Shown here: piece by piece, positions 12,501-27,500 of the stretch | Position numbering within the stretch: the first letter of the stretch is position 1 | How the letters are laid out: each line of letters opens with the position of its first letter | NCBI RefSeq assembly: GCF_901933205.1 | Contig: NC_044572.1 | Span: 64,954,465-65,018,464, forward strand | DNA: 64,000 bases | Source of the DNA: Camarhynchus parvulus | Lineage: Eukaryota; Chordata; Aves; Passeriformes; Thraupidae | Direction: 5' to 3' | Notes under the pieces: model-generated | What the model was told of the DNA's origin: nothing | The model's input: only the letters and a program-made list of their open reading frames with translations | Databases searched by the model: none | Position numbers and translations under genes: made by a program

Positions 12501-15500
12501 AGTGTGTCTGTAAAGGGAATTAAGACTGCAGGAAAAAGTCTGAATTAAGCAATTATTTAGTTAATATTTTACAAGTTGAGTTCTTGACTTAGTTTTCTGA
12601 ACAGCTGCTGACAATTGCTTGTCAAAGATTACAAGATGTTTAAAGCACCCCAACACTTTATTTAATAATTTTAAATGTTTACATTTTAGTACTTCAATTT
12701 AATTTCTTATCTTTTAAAGAGAAAAACACACAGCCCCACTTTTAAGTGTGCCCAGAGGAAGTAGAAATGCTACCCACACAGATTTTCAAATACTCCTGTC
12801 TTGTCTCCACTGCCAGCAGCCGAGGACCCCCCAGCACTGGCATGAGCTGATTAAGAAACTCAGGCAAAACTGCTCACTGGGGGAAAGCCCCAGCCAGGGA
12901 ACACATTTTATAAAATCCTTTTTGATCCCCTTGCCTCTATCAGGAGGGGCAGGCAGTCCCTTGCACATTAATCCCTGCTGTGGGGACACAGTTGCAGACA
13001 TCTGGGACAGCAACCAAGAAACCTACTTTGGCATAGAGTGCCTTTTGTCCTCCTGCACTGCCAGGATTGTGGGAAAATCAGAGTTCTTGCTTTTGGATTT
13101 TTTTGGAGGAGTTCTGTTTTAGTTTGGGGTTTTTTTAAAGTTCTTTGTCCAACAAGCCATGAGAGCATGTGCAGAGGCTGAGCATCTATTCATCTTAGAT
13201 CGTGAAGTTTGTTGCCGTAGAAAATGAAGAGATTTACACAGTACTAAAAAGGATATGTTGTCAGCTTGTCCCACTTTCTTTCTCCAGAAAAATGATCAAT
13301 TGTGTATGCAAAGCACAAAATAAAGTCCTGCATGCATTATACTAACTTATGGAATCAGCTTCTCAGCAGCAACAAAATCTGTCTGCAGATAGTGTGGAAA
13401 ACATATTTATCACTATATGGCATACTGAGAAAACTGAGCTGCCATATAAACTTGTTGTTGTAATTCTCCTCTGCCATTTCATTTGCTCTCTGTGCCCTTT
13501 TGGTTTATTTATTGTAAGGGTCTAAATGTAGGATGCAAAATCTTTGTTGCAAAAACTGTAGTAGCACATGTGGCAAATTTTGGGAAAACACTCTACACCC
13601 AGTATATATTTGGGGAATATTCTGTTCCAAAGCTAAATAATCTGGTAAATCCAAAGCCTTAAAAGGGTGATTGCCTCCTTTGTTTTGGTAGAATTATTTT
13701 CCCGTGCTTCTCAAAGTGCAGCTGGCTGTCTTGCTCTTATATAAGGCAAAATTGTATACTGGTTCTTCAGATGCAGTTTGGTTGGGCATCCTTTATCAAG
13801 CCTAGTTGTTTGGAAGCAGGTAAGTTAAGCTGTGCAGGCTTTCGTATTGCTGATGTAAAATTCATTCTGACACTGATCTGTCTTCCCAGCACCTCGTAAA
13901 GTCAACAAGAGCTACACAGACAATTAAGGAAACAACCAAAACAGAATTAACTTATTTTTAAAAAAACTCATCAGGGTTCTTTGCTTGTAACTTTAAGACC
14001 TGCCTGCTCCAAAGGAAACTTCCTGTTATTCAAGACAGAACCCATTCCCAAGGATTGTTGCTTTGCTTGAGAAAGTGATGTATTCACGCAGGCTGTTAGA
14101 AGGAGGCACAATTTTTATCTACTGTTTCATTTTTAACTCATTTCCTTTTTGTTTATTCCCTCACCATCATACATTCTTGTCACATCATCACTGTCAGGAA
14201 TTATGCTCCAACTCAGGTCATTCTGTCATTTTAAATCTCATTGTTAGAGCAAAGGAAAATGAGGTCAATAATTGCTACCATTTTCTTGGGAACTGCCAGG
14301 CTGCATCTGAGGTCTCCCTAGAGAAATCTTCTTTAATTACAAGTTAAGCTGATGTTCCCCTGTGTAGCAGGTAGAACTGAGCAGGATTACTTTTAAAAGG
14401 ATTGCACTGATCTGCTTTGGTGACAGTTTCATTTTGAAATTCTGATAACAAGCAAGAGGATGGATTATAAAGATACAGTTCTTGGGAGTGTACATGACTG
14501 ACAGATGCTGCAAATTGGGCCACAGCAGCAAGTCTTCCTTTTTACTCTTCTTTTAAGGCCATATGAGATCTATTTTAAGAGCTGAAATTGGCTTGCATTA
14601 TTTTAGTGATTACTTAGCATGTTCACAAAGAACAGAGCAAAAAAATGTTTGGGAATTGTAGAAGGGAAATCATGCAAACAGTCATTCAAGAAAGGGGATT
14701 TTTCACTTGGAAACATTGTGACGCTCAGCCTTTGATAAGATTGAGAAATTAAAAATGTGTAAAGGGTGGAATGCTCTCAAGCACTTCAACTTTGAAAGGG
14801 TTTTGTAAAGTCAAGTAAATATTAATCGGTTCTTAAATCACTTTTCTTTTAACCCGTACAATTGTGCAGAAACCTTCCAAATGCTTTTTCCTTGTACTTA
14901 AAAAAAACCCAAACAAACCTTGAACAGCTGATTAAATTTGCAAAAGCAATTTATCTCACAATAACTGATTTGACAGTAGTGTGACTGGTAAAACAAACAA
15001 GTCTTGCCTCATTTTATGTAAGCAGTTAATATTTTCTATGACTCCGAGCAGGCTGCATAGTCCAGAAACAAGACTGATGTCTGAAATAGCTCACATACTT
15101 ACAGTGTTTTCACTAAAATGCTTCTGCCTCTTAAGTGCTTTCTCACGTATGGTGTTGATGGTGTTTTAAGCTGATTTGAATCCTGATGGAAACCATAAAG
15201 CAACTATTCCTCCATCCTTATTCCCATGTGTGGGATGAGCAGGTGCAGTGCTGAGCAGGACTACAAAACCAAGTGAAAATAGACCTCTTATTAAACAAAA
15301 TTTAAAATCCCAAAGCAGAAGGGAGCTAAATATTAGTACCCTTTTATCAGAAGTGAAAAGTCTGGAGTATGTTGTCTCCCCAGCTGAAAACAGCTCAAAC
15401 TCTCATTTCCAATGTGAGTCACCAGCCATCAACCCACAACCGATCAGGCTTGAGAGAAAACTGTTCCTCCAGCATCTCCTGGTTGTAAAGGCCTGTCACA

Positions 15501-18500
15501 CAGAGCTGAGGTGCTTGCAAGGTTCCTGCTTTTGGCAGCAGTCCCCAAAGCCAGGCAATCAGGTTTCAGGAGTTTTACACCAAGTAAAGTGTTGCACAAC
15601 TCACTTCTCAAATGTAACTGCAATAAAGTAATACATGCTGGGCTTTGGGCTTTCATCATGAATTATTATAAATTTGTCAGTACGAGTTAGAACTTGCCCT
15701 TCTTCTTCACTACAGCTAAAATCTGGCATTTTCAGGTAGCCATAGGAGCTCTCTTTCTGATACCTCAGTATAACGAGTTGAAACCCAGTCTTTCAGAGGA
15801 ACAAGGAAAAAATAGAAAGCAGGGTATTTTTGTTAGCTAGGAAGAGAGAATGCAAACACAAATGCAAAACTTTTACAGTTTGATCTTCATTTTGTATCAC
15901 AATTTTATAGAAAGGTGAATGTTAGAAGATCCAAAAGTAAATTTAGGTTTTTTTCCTTTCATTGCATTGGGTTATTATCCATTGTGTTTTCCCTTATGTG
16001 TGAGATAATTTTACCAATCCCTAAGCTGCTGTTTCAGACAAGCAGCAGCAGGAAGGGGTGTCTATAGATTCACACCTGTAAAAAAATGAGAAAAGATTCA
16101 GCAGTGAAGGTGGATATTGTAGCTGTAGATGAAAGGGATTACAGCTGGTGTGGGGCGCTGTGGTTACAGCCACGAGCAAGATGGGGTGCAGGCGTGTCTT
16201 GGGAAAGACCAAGCATAGCAGGTCTCCTTGGGTCACTCTGCCCTTCTGAGGCGACCAGCCAAAGCCTGGCCTGGAGCTCAGAGACCTGAAGCAGAGCGTG
16301 CTTGCTGTTTTGGGGGCAAGGAGCAAGCTCAAAGGGATCTGCTGCCTCAGGGGGAGGAACACTTGTACCCACAACTTGTACTCACAGGTGCCATGTGGGC
16401 AGCAAGGCAAAGGCTCTGCCTTTAGTGGGCCACTGTTTCTCTTAAAGCTCTCTGAGAATCATACTCAGAGAGCCATAAAATGCCTAAGGATAGGTGGTTA
16501 AGGGAGCCCTGTGCTCTGACTCACGTGGAGGCCGCCCAAACTCACACTCCACAAAGTGTGGCAATTTCTCAACCTTCCAGCTGCAAAGTCATCTGCTTAC
16601 CTTTCATCAGAAGAAAAAGATAACACAGGAGCAGATACTGAAGGATGGGGTTGGCTTTCTGCCACCAGCTGCTTTAGCAGAAAATGGTAATTAAGTCAGG
16701 GGAGGTCTGTGCCAAGTCCCTTCTGGCCTTGCTCTTTCCTGTGGTAGTTTCTGTCTCCCTGTGGGAGCTGTTGGTTTGACTCTGCTGATTCTCCACTGTG
16801 GGCATTGACAGGGGATGTTTGCTGGCTCCACTGTTGTTATTCCTAATGTTCTGGTCTGGTTTGGGTGTAGAAACAGCCACAAAAAGTACCATTGGCACAA
16901 ATGGAACTCCATAAAGGTGACATTATTCACCAGAGACATGGAATCTGCACGAAAACTTGGTTTAGGTGCATGTTTGCCAAAAGATCAATTTGTAAGTCCC
17001 CAAAGTGCAGAGGCACATTACCAAGAGAAAGGTTTCCTCTTTGAGCAGCCTGGTCTGGTGGAAGGTCCCTACCCATGCTAGGAGTGTTGGAACTAAATGA
17101 TTTTTAAGGTCAAACTACACTTCTACCTAACTTGGACTCATGTCTGATATCTTTTTATGACTTTCTTAACTGCTTGGGCTGACACCCTGATTTTTGAGGG
17201 TAGTCAGCTATTACCACCATCAAAGAAAATGGGAAAAGTGAAACTGAAACAATTAATCTCAGCATCTGGATTGGAGTCCCTGCTGCAACACATACTTAAG
17301 TTTTCCATAGGGAGACAAGAGCTGTAGTTGCAAAAAAATAAATTTCAGAGTTAACTGCTAGTCTGAGGCTCAGGGCAGATTTAGAATGCAACCTGAAGGT
17401 CTACTGACAGATTAAACAGAGAGCAGGTGTGAACAGTTGTATCATAGGCACACCTGGCATGCTGGCTGCTGCCTGTATCCAGGTACTGCTTTCTTATCTT
17501 GGCTGTGTTTGCAAGGGGAAATACTTGTGTAGGTGAAAGATCTGTTTGAGTAGAGAGAACACAGAACTAAAATTGAAGATTAAATTAAATTCAGTTTGCC
17601 AGTGTAAGGAGCATCTTTCAGCATGCTCCTGGTAATTTAGGCAGTCAAATATTCTGCTTCAGGTTTGATTCAAATACTACTGGCAGCCTCCTGCTTCCCT
17701 TCAGGCACTGCTAAGCTCTGTGGTAAAATTTCTCTGGGCAGCAATAAATTAAGAGAATCTGAAGTCAAGACGCCTAGACAGCTTAAATGCCAGATAAAAC
17801 CTCTGGCAATGTGTCTTTCCATGGTTACCAAACTTCACATCCTTTCATTTTTTATATCAGAAATAGCTAGCCAGTCTTCTTGTTGAGGAACCCACCGAAA
17901 ATTGCATTTTCTTGCAGGCAGTGTTGACCTGAGCAGCTACTCAGGGAAAACCTGCAAGCCTGCCTTCCCTTTACAGCTACCTTCCCCTTATCTTTGCATA
18001 CTCAGTAACACCATCATCAACTCAGCTCTCTCTTCAGCGACTAAATCAGCACAAGAGAAGGTGTTCAGCACTTCTGGCTGTAATCCCTGTTCCAACAGCT
18101 GTTCTCAATTCCTTCCAGAGAAAACCCACCTATCTGATGAATCAGTTCCCCCACCAATTTGCTTTGTCAGATAACAGGCAGGCCTGCAAGCCCCCAGCCT
18201 CGCCTAGGCTGCCAACCTGCAGTCAGTCATTTCCAAATACATGCAAAAAATAACCCTCAACTGCAAAAAAAAACCTGTCACAAAAAGTGCTGAATTTGGT
18301 AATATCGGCTGGGAAAACATCCAGACATTTGCACATATGCATGCAAGGTTTATCAGTGGAATGAATTATATATTGCATAGTATGAAAAATTAATAGGAGT
18401 AAAATGTGATCTGGTTGAAAATCAAATACAATTTTTCAGACTAGACACGGCTCTCACCAAGATCTTTTAGAAATACTGTCTTTTTCTCAGACAGTGCTAT

Positions 18501-21500
18501 TCTATGCTACCTTCAAAGATGCTCTTGAAGTTTTAAAAAATAATTTACTGACCACAGTAACATCATCTTTCTTTCTTGGAGTGCTTACAGTTTAATGTGA
18601 AAGACTTTAGAAGAAAGAGGAAGAGAAACATACAAAGACTATTCATTTTTTATTTTCTGTGCTAAAGCTGGAATAGCATTCCTTTATTTTTTTTCCACCA
18701 TAACATATTTTTCAGAGATTTTTGCATTATATTAAAATGTATAACACAGCCTACATTTCCAAAACAAATATACAGCTCTCTCTTTTCTTGGAATTCTAAA
18801 AAAATGACTATATATTTAGATGGAGTAGTACACACATAGTTCTTTTCTTAGCCATTCTTGGCTATTTTCTGCAAAGTAGGAGCATTACCAAATGTTGTCC
18901 ACATATTATATGGGCATATTTCCAGACCCAGACCACCAGCAGGACTTCCCTCTCTTCCCTTGGCCTCAGTCACTTCTGTCACACTAAATTACATGCCTTT
19001 GAAGGAGAGGTGGAAGGATTCAGGCAGTGAGATTGCTACAACAGCAAGAACATTTCCCATGGATCCATCTTATGTTGGCAAAAGAGCCCTTTAGTCAGCC
19101 CAGGTTAGCACAGAGGGCTGTGCAACTCCTAGGAGTTCTGGCAACGCCACTCTGCGGATAAGGCTTTTATGGCTCAGCCCCTAGTCCTGGTCAGCCACCC
19201 GAGGGGAGAGAATGTCCCAGAATGTGGGACACAGAAATCATCATGTCAAGCAAGGAATCCAGTTTCTGTCTCTTCAAATAATTAGTCTAAAATGCCAATA
19301 AATAAGATCTAAGATAATGTCTCTTCTAGCTATTTTTTCCCTCCCTCCCAGTATCCATGGGACACAGCAGCAGCCTCATGCTCCATCTAGTTGTGTTTCT
19401 CTCACGAGCTTGCTCCAGCTTGTTCCTACTCTCAGTGAGATTATCTAGCAGTGAGATCAATATATTAAGCATGAATTACACAAAGCAGCAGTTTATTGCC
19501 AGGTCCTGGATGTCCTGCCTCCCAATTTCATTAAATATCTCCCTTCTTATAAGACACAATTCATAGAAACATCTGCCTCACCTTTCTGCCTTCAGCTTCA
19601 ACTTTCTCTGCAGTTCACATATAAATCCCTAAATAAGTGCTTTCTTTTGGGATTTTTTTAATTAAATATTATATGTATCTGTTTCCCCTACAGATATAAC
19701 ACACAAATCATAGAAGGTGAAGATGACAAAACCCTAGAAGGTTGTCTGAAGTGATGGAGAATTGTCCATCATTGTACATCTTTGTTCAAGAGTAATTTTA
19801 AATGCTTCAAGCAATAAAAAGCTAAACAATTTAATCTATAAGCAGTTCTGAGTTGGACTCAACTTTGCTTAATTTCATCTTCTATTTCAGCCATTCTAGA
19901 GCAAGCACTACCATTTACAAAATCTTCTTTAATATTTGTATATTTAAATATATGCACGGTAGCATCTAAGATCAGTTTCTTTAAACATGTTGCTAAATTT
20001 GGATTCATTCCAGTACTTTACAGATACTGACTATGTACAGAGCAGAACTCTTCAGGGAATCAAAGAAAAATTGCCATTTAAATAATAAAATTAATCATGT
20101 ATGTATTTTCAATCAGGGTACTTTAAAATATCACCGTTACTTCCAGGAGCTGTGTCAGAGAGCAGAGACTGGCGCCCATTTCCACTTTTTCTTTGAAGTC
20201 TGAAATGAGATCTTGTTTTGTACAGAGTATTCTAATTTCTATGTAGCTGTGTAAGAAGAAGCAAATAATTATCTCAGATTTTTGAGGCAGTGAATGACAT
20301 TCAAGGCTTTGAATTAAAAAACACCCAAACCAACAGTAATACAAAAGGTTTCCAGATAGCATAGGTAAGATTGAATGTAGTTTGTTCATCTGTAAGAAGT
20401 TTATTTCAGAGAGTTTTTTCGTATTTCTATTGGATCCAAGTAGTTTGGTTATAAAACTATAGAAAGAGCCAGCCTAAATGACTTGAGGCAGTGTTTTCAC
20501 TGATTAATAAATAATGCCTAATGGCAAATCATTGGTATTTTGAGAAATCAAAGGTATTTTTGACAAATAAAAGTTATTTTGATACCTGCACTGTTTAGAT
20601 AGCATTTACCTAATTTTTGCATAGCTTATACTACTTTTGCTAAAACCACTAGAAAACCAGTAGACATTGGTCTCTCAATATATCTTACAAAGATATATAA
20701 ATATATAACAAGAAGTGATATATTTTTTACAAACCCAGTGATTTTGAAATTGTGTTTTAGGTGCAATGGCATGAAAACTAATTTACTTATGTGCACCATG
20801 CTACCTATTCACTTACCTACATTTCTGTGCAACAATACTGAAACATCTCATTAGAGAGATCTCTGTTGCTCTATCATCATTGACTTTATACTGCCTCCAG
20901 ATCTTTCCATTTGGGTGATTTCATTTGCTCAGATAACCTACTGTCTTTTTAATAGGTTTAGGTAAATAGATCTTTCACAAATCTGTCAAAAATCCTGCCA
21001 GGGAATATACATTGCTAATACCCAGGGCAATGTCCTGTACAAAAAAAGAAACAACATGAAAGACATGTTGATCTTTAGCTTTGTAACCCAAATACCTTTG
21101 TTGATAAAGGCTGTTACTGTGATTTGCCAGAGAGAAGTGTGTTGTCTGAGCACATGGATTTTTGGTTTTATTTGCTTTTCTTTGGAAACGTGACAGATCA
21201 TGCTGAGCAAGACATTTGCATCTAGTCTGCCCAGAGGTACTATTAAGGACATGTTCTAAAACCCAGAAATACAGTATAGTCTCTTGTAGCAGTGTTGACA
21301 GGAAGGTGTCAAGATTAGTCACATTAAATTACCTGCCTTTTTTAAGAATTTCTTTTCCCAAACTATTACTACTAGGTATATAAACAAGTATAATTTCTAT
21401 AACAATCTATAATCTATAATTAGGTATATAAACAAATATAATTTCTATAACAATCTATAACAATTTCTATTTTTCTTCCTGTAAACTAAAATACACTGTA

Positions 21501-24500
21501 CAATGCTGAAAGAGAGGCAGAGGCTGAAATATTCTTAAGAAGAATATTTGTTTCTCTGCTGCACCTCCTAGAAAAAGTTCTACTCTCAAATTACCAAGGA
21601 AGGCAAACCAGGCACTGAATTTTTGTAGTGCTAATTAAGATAGATGGGAACAAGTTTGTCAGCTGGTACAAGTCCTCACTGTGTCATTTAAGCACACTCA
21701 TGAGGAGATAGATTTCATTTCAGACTGGCTCATCTACTCAGCATGCTGTCTGCTCATCTTAACCAGGTGTAAGAGGTTGCAAGTTGGATCAGTGAAGACA
21801 GTGACCCATGTTGGGTGGGAGTGTTGATCTGCTGGAGGGTGGGAAGGCTCTGCAGAAGGATCTGGACAGGCAGAATTGATGGGTTGAGGCTGAGGATGTG
21901 AGGTCCCGCAAGGCCTATGCAGCGTTACAGGCTTGGGACACAGTGGTTGGAAAGATGCTCTGTGGAAAAGGACCTTGACCAGTTGACAGTCAGTGGAATG
22001 TGAGGTAGCAGTGTGCCCAGGTGGAAAAGAAGGCCACGGACATCCTGGCCTGTATCAGCAATAGTGTGGCCAGCAGGAGCAGAGCTGTGATCATCCCCCA
22101 GTGCTCAGCACTGGTGAGGCCACACCTGGAATCCTGTGTTCAGTTTTGGGCCCCTCAATACAAGAAAGACATTGAGGTGCTGGAACAGGTCCAGAGAAGG
22201 GCAACAAAACTGGGGAGGGGTCTGGAGCACAAGTCCTATAAGGAGTAGCTGAGGGAGCTGGGGGTATTTAACCTGGAGAAAAGGAGGCTCAGAGGAGACC
22301 TTATCACCCTCGACGACTGCGTGCAAGGAGGCTGTAGCCAGGTGGGGGTTGGCCTCTTCTCCCAGGTCACAAGTGAAAAGACAGGACAAAGTGGCCTCAA
22401 GTTGTGCCAGGGAGGTTTAGATGAGGTGTTAGAAAAATGTCTTCACTGAAGGGGTTGTTTAGCTCTGGAACAATCTCACCAGAGAAGTCACAGATTTTAT
22501 CACTATCCCTGGAGGCATTTAAAAGACCGCAGATGTGGCACTCAGGGACATGATCTAGTGGTGGAGTTGGCAGGGCTGGGTTTACAATTGGACTTGATGC
22601 CCTAAAAGTCTTTTCCAACCTAAACTATTCTATGATTCTTTTCTTTCATTCTGCTCTTTCTTCTTAATATCCTACAATTCCTTTTCCTCCATCTAACCGT
22701 TAGAAGCATTCAGTACCTAATTTCCATTTCAATGCAGCTGAGAATGGGTTTGTCTACAGTATTTTAATATAAAAGAAATATACATGGTGTTTTAACTTTG
22801 TTCTGGACATGTAAGATTTTTTATGTAATGTAAGCATGAAAGCAAATAGCTTTGCATGCTCATTCCTACAAGTCACTCAAATCCATTACAGTAATTTTTC
22901 CAAAGCAATCTGTTAAGTCTAACCACAAAACCATGAAGCACAGGAGTAGGTTTGTTTCAAATTAATGCAGCAGGTGGGCACATCACAGACAAGCAGCACT
23001 GTGGCATTTCCCAAAAGGGAGTATCATTGCCATGAAATAATAACAGAACTACTCTATAGCTCAAGGGGATAAAAATGGAAGCAGATTTTTGCACAGGTCC
23101 CACACCTAGAAATCGAGTCACCTCCTGTGACAGAAGCTATCATTAGGCTGCTAAGGTAATTGTCTGAAATTCAGAAAATGCCTTTCTTTATGGGCTGTAG
23201 CCAGGACACCTTCCTAATAGCTAGTTTAATTTCCTCCGTGCTGTGAAGTATGAGAAACCTTTTTGTATCGTGAATCATCAGTTTCTTTTCAGGAAATGTT
23301 TTTGTTTGGTTGGGTTTTTGTTTGGTTGGTTGTTTGTTTAGGGTTTTTTGTTTGGTTGGTTTGGTTTTTTTGTTTAGAAATATATATACTTTTCATTTTG
23401 GGGTTTTTGTTGGGTTTTTCTCCAAGAAAACATCAATGCAGCAGCATCTTACAGAGACAGAGGTTTATAGCTCAAGGTGCTGAAAGAACCTCTCATTACC
23501 AGTTGTTCACACAAAATCTGTCCACTTGGAACAGTCTGAAGACCAAAATCAAGGGCAGAAGAAACACAAGGAAGGGGCTTGGGAGTGCCAGGAGCTTGTC
23601 CCTGCCCAGATCAAAACCCAGTCCTAGTACAGGCATGGAGAGGTCAGGGCTGGAACTTCCAGAGTGCAAATATGGTTCTTTATAAGGCAAATCTGTTAAT
23701 GGTGTCAGCAGTCCAGGCTGGTGTGGAGATATCTGGCATTCAAAGGCACCCAGAACCCACGGCAGCTCCTGCCCTGCAGCGAGGCTCAGCATCAACTCTG
23801 TGTCGCTCTCCTCAGCCTGGCAGCATTTTCTCACTGCTGAAATTAGTCCATCAAGCCCAGTAGGATGCTGTTGGGAAGAAGAGAGGCAGAACCTGGCTGA
23901 TCTCAGGCTGTGGCAAGGAATTGTTCAGGCACAGGCACGCAGGAAGCCACTCCCCAGAGCTGCAGTCTGGGAAGAGATCACCACATCCAGTTGGGGGAAG
24001 GACTGTGTAGGTCATGGCTTAGCTCCCAACTCAGTCAAAAACAGACACAAATTTGCTAAACCTGCCAGCTTAGCAGCTTCATTGAGTAAGACCTCAAAAC
24101 ACAATGTCTGTATAAAGTTACCCGTGTCTTCCTGCCACCCTACATGGCCTTCATTACTGGACCTCTAGGTTCTTCTGTAGGCTTGCTTGGGAACTTGGGG
24201 CCTGGTTTAGAGAAATCTCAGTTGGCTCACCATCACTTCAATCACTTAAAGATTTCCTTCTTTATGTGTAAAGCATTGAGATACTCAGTTGAGGAAACAT
24301 AATACAAACAAAGAAGCATCTTTATCAGAGTGAAAACTACACCCATCACAGATGGGTTTACTGTGATACTTCCTGATTTTCATAAGCCTTAATTTCCCTT
24401 CCTAAAGAGTTCTGGTTTGGGCAGTTTCCAGGAATGAGACCAGTGTTGGTATCCAGACCACAATCTGCCCTAAATTAATTTTTAAAGAGGTTTGGGGTTT

Positions 24501-27500
24501 TTCAGTATACATGATGTTGCGTACTTTGGAAATACTTGTGCATGACAAACTTTTTACAAATTTATAGGAGTTTTATTTAAATCATATTCTCTCTGTGACC
24601 CTGAGGTAATGTCTTTTTCACATGGCCTTTTCCATGTTTTTTAGGAGACCCTGAAAGCTTTTGACCGGGAAGTAAATGCATTTGTGGACTATATGTTTGG
24701 ACCCCGAGGTAAGCTGCTCCATTTACAGCCCTTTAAGGAAATTATACTTCTAGGAATTACCACCCAAAAAACTTCTAAAATATTTGCTGGGTAACTTCTT
24801 ATTGAAAAATGTAAACTAGGCAGAATCGCAGTATTATCAGGAAGACACCATTATTGTAGCAAATCTATCAATGCAATGATTTGTGATTCCTTTGCTTCTT
24901 AGAATGTCAGAGAAATTAAATTTTTCATCCTAACGTGGAATAAAGATCCTGAAAGCCTGGATCTTCCTGAAAGTGTAAGGTCTGCTTTGGGACTGATTGT
25001 CATTCATAATCCAGTTTGTTTGGTCCAGCTACTCATTAAATTGCCTAATTCAGATGGATGTTTGGAGCAAAAGCAACCTGCAGGATCACATCCAAAATTT
25101 CAATAAACCAATCGATTGGGTGAGAGTCATCTTTTGACTTCCTTATTATTGCTTTTCTGGAACAGTTTGGACAAGAGTAACTTAAATAATTGTAGGTTAG
25201 ACGTGTCTCATGCTCTGTTAGGATTCAAACAAGTAAGAAAAAAGAAACCAAACCTAAAATAGGACTGCAGGCAAGGATAAAGCATAAAAGTCGGGGCTAA
25301 GAGAGCCAAGCAAATACAAGAAAGGGATGAGACAGGAGCTTAGAAAGGACACAGTCTTCAGAGTAGGCCCCTGCAAGGCCACCTTGCTGTTGATAGGGCT
25401 GGATTTAATTTCAGGAATTGCCTTGCAAAACTTCTACCCATGATAAAATCCAGAACTGCTGCTGTGGGATGGATGCATGATTATGGATTCCCAATTTGTT
25501 GCAGTAATGTTCTCCATGTCACGGAAACAGTTCTTGCTTAATTGGAAGTAAAAGGGAAAGATGTGTTCTTAAACACAAGAAATTAGAATTTTTCTTAGTT
25601 GGCTGGCTGGCTACAAGATCTTTTCCATAATGTCTACAGTATATGTGAAGTTTGAAAGAAAGATTTCCAGTGAAGAAACACTGAATAGCTTGGGAACTGC
25701 AGCAGAAGTGGTTAAAGCAGAATAGGTTTCATTAATGGCTTCTACAATAGTACATTTTAATATTAATAAAGAAATGTGATCAGAAGAACAAAAGCACTAT
25801 GTTTTGGTGTTTTATTTTGGTTTTGCTTTTTTCCAAATAAACATGATGTTCTCTTTTATTCCTCTTTCCTTGTTGGTCCAGACAAATTGTCTGAAGGAGT
25901 AAGCCATAGCTGATCCATAGCACAGAGATCCCTTTGGGATTTTAGAAAGCCCTTCAATTAAACAAGTATTATTTGTATTGCCTGCCAAGTGCATCACCAT
26001 CCTTCTCCAGATATCAGTGCTGAAGATAGCTTTGTTTGTCCGTGCCTCTGCACTGTGATCTTTAATTTAACTGGTGGTATAATGACACAGTATCATACAT
26101 TTCCTGAATAGCATATCTCCCTCCAGTGTGTTTATCCACATAAATAATTCACATAAATAATTCATAATAGACTGCAATCAGTTTTAAATCAAATGATCCC
26201 AGAGATGAATATCTAATGAATTTGAGAGCTTCCCCAAGCATCTAAACCCACAAACCATTCCTCTTCTTTCTCTCGGCTGATTTTCATCCACAGAACACGC
26301 TTCGTTCAGCAGCAAGATGGATTAAAAGGATAGATAACAGCATTCTATTGTTTTAAAAACCAATCCCCTATTTATTGTTTGTAATTTAGGTAGTAACTCC
26401 TGAGATACTTGTGTCACTTTGTCATCATTAACAGATGTGTCTGAGGGCACCAGAAGGGACAGAATGCCTCTGGGAACTAGAGCGTGGCTATCTCTGTTAC
26501 ATTGGGAGCACCAGGTTAACACAAGCTGCAGTACTGCCCTACTGCAATGAGGCACAGACTGTCAGAGATCTGAATTTGATTTATAAATATTGGCTTATTT
26601 TGTACCTTCATTCACTACTCTCAGCTGGGCTTTGTAGATAACATAACCTCCGTGTTTGCTTTTGAACAAGTCCTCAGGGAACAACAGCACTATACCTGTC
26701 CATTGGTTTCATCTCTAAGTAAGGGGTGGTCTTACAATTTGGCGTTGGTCCCTCTTGTTCTTATGCTGAAGGCAAATTGTGAATGAGTGAAATAGCAATT
26801 TCCTTCTGTAAGAGATAATTTTTCCAGGGTAACCCTTTGTCACAGACATATTTTATGAAAAATCTTTTTGCTAGGGTCTTTTTTCTTGAGAAGCTGAGAG
26901 GCCTCAAAAACAAAATGTAAACAAAAATTATCTGCTGCTGTGGAATGTAACAGGTGCAACTTTGATTGGTCTCATGTAGTTGTTTTTAATTAATGGCCAA
27001 TCACAATCCAGCTGTCTCAGACTCTCTAGTTAGTCACAAGATTTTATCATTCCATTCTTTGCTAGCTTTCTGATGAAATATTTTCTTCTATTTTTTTAGT
27101 GTAATTTTAATATATCATTTTCTTTTAATTTAATATATATCACAAAATAATAAATCAGCCTTCTGAAACATGGAGTCAAGATTCTTGTCTATTCTTTCGT
27201 CTTGGGACTCCTGTGAACACCAGCACAACCCTTCATCTGCAGAGTATTGTTTGGTATTATGCAAAATTAAGTAATATTGAATTGCAGGAGCTAAATCTAG
27301 TTAACTAGTTGTTTGTTTTATCTGTGAAAGAAATGGAGGTGGTCAAGAGAGATGTGTTTTGTTAAAGTTATGATAAAGTAAAAAGCATTTTTCCTTAATA
27401 GACTGATCAGTAGCAAGGCACTGGGGCAAACCCATCTACCCTCTGCACCTTAAAAAGGAGTGAATCTACTCAGACACTGAGCAGCCAAAGCTATACAGAA

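Larger units (their letters stand above)
539..24644 (+). other. ELOVL2: ELOVL2 intron 1 (~24.1 kb)
   Basis: Runs from GTGAGT at 539 to TTTTTTAG at 24644. Beyond the CpG island it is AT-rich non-coding DNA. It contains a T20 tract (1155-1174), inverted repeats at 5650-5711 and 6896-6924, short tandem repeats at 8771 and 10914, a CR1 tail at 17043-17128, a 48-bp tandem duplication at 21373, a CR1 at 21770-22640 and a TTTGG-rich tract at 23298. Small open frames are scattered through it without splice or family support. Confidence 0.85.

Noticed and set aside
12748..13122. 124-codon open frame on the + strand
   Set aside because: No family signature. It ends in a low-complexity T-rich stretch and overlaps equally long frames on the other strand, as expected by chance.
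22021..22248. 75-codon open frame that looks protein-like
   Set aside because: It is the decayed C-terminal part of CR1 ORF2, a repeat relic rather than a host gene.
23263..23685. 140-codon open frame on the + strand
   Set aside because: Its first half is translation of the TTTGG-rich low-complexity tract (F/W/L/V/G only).
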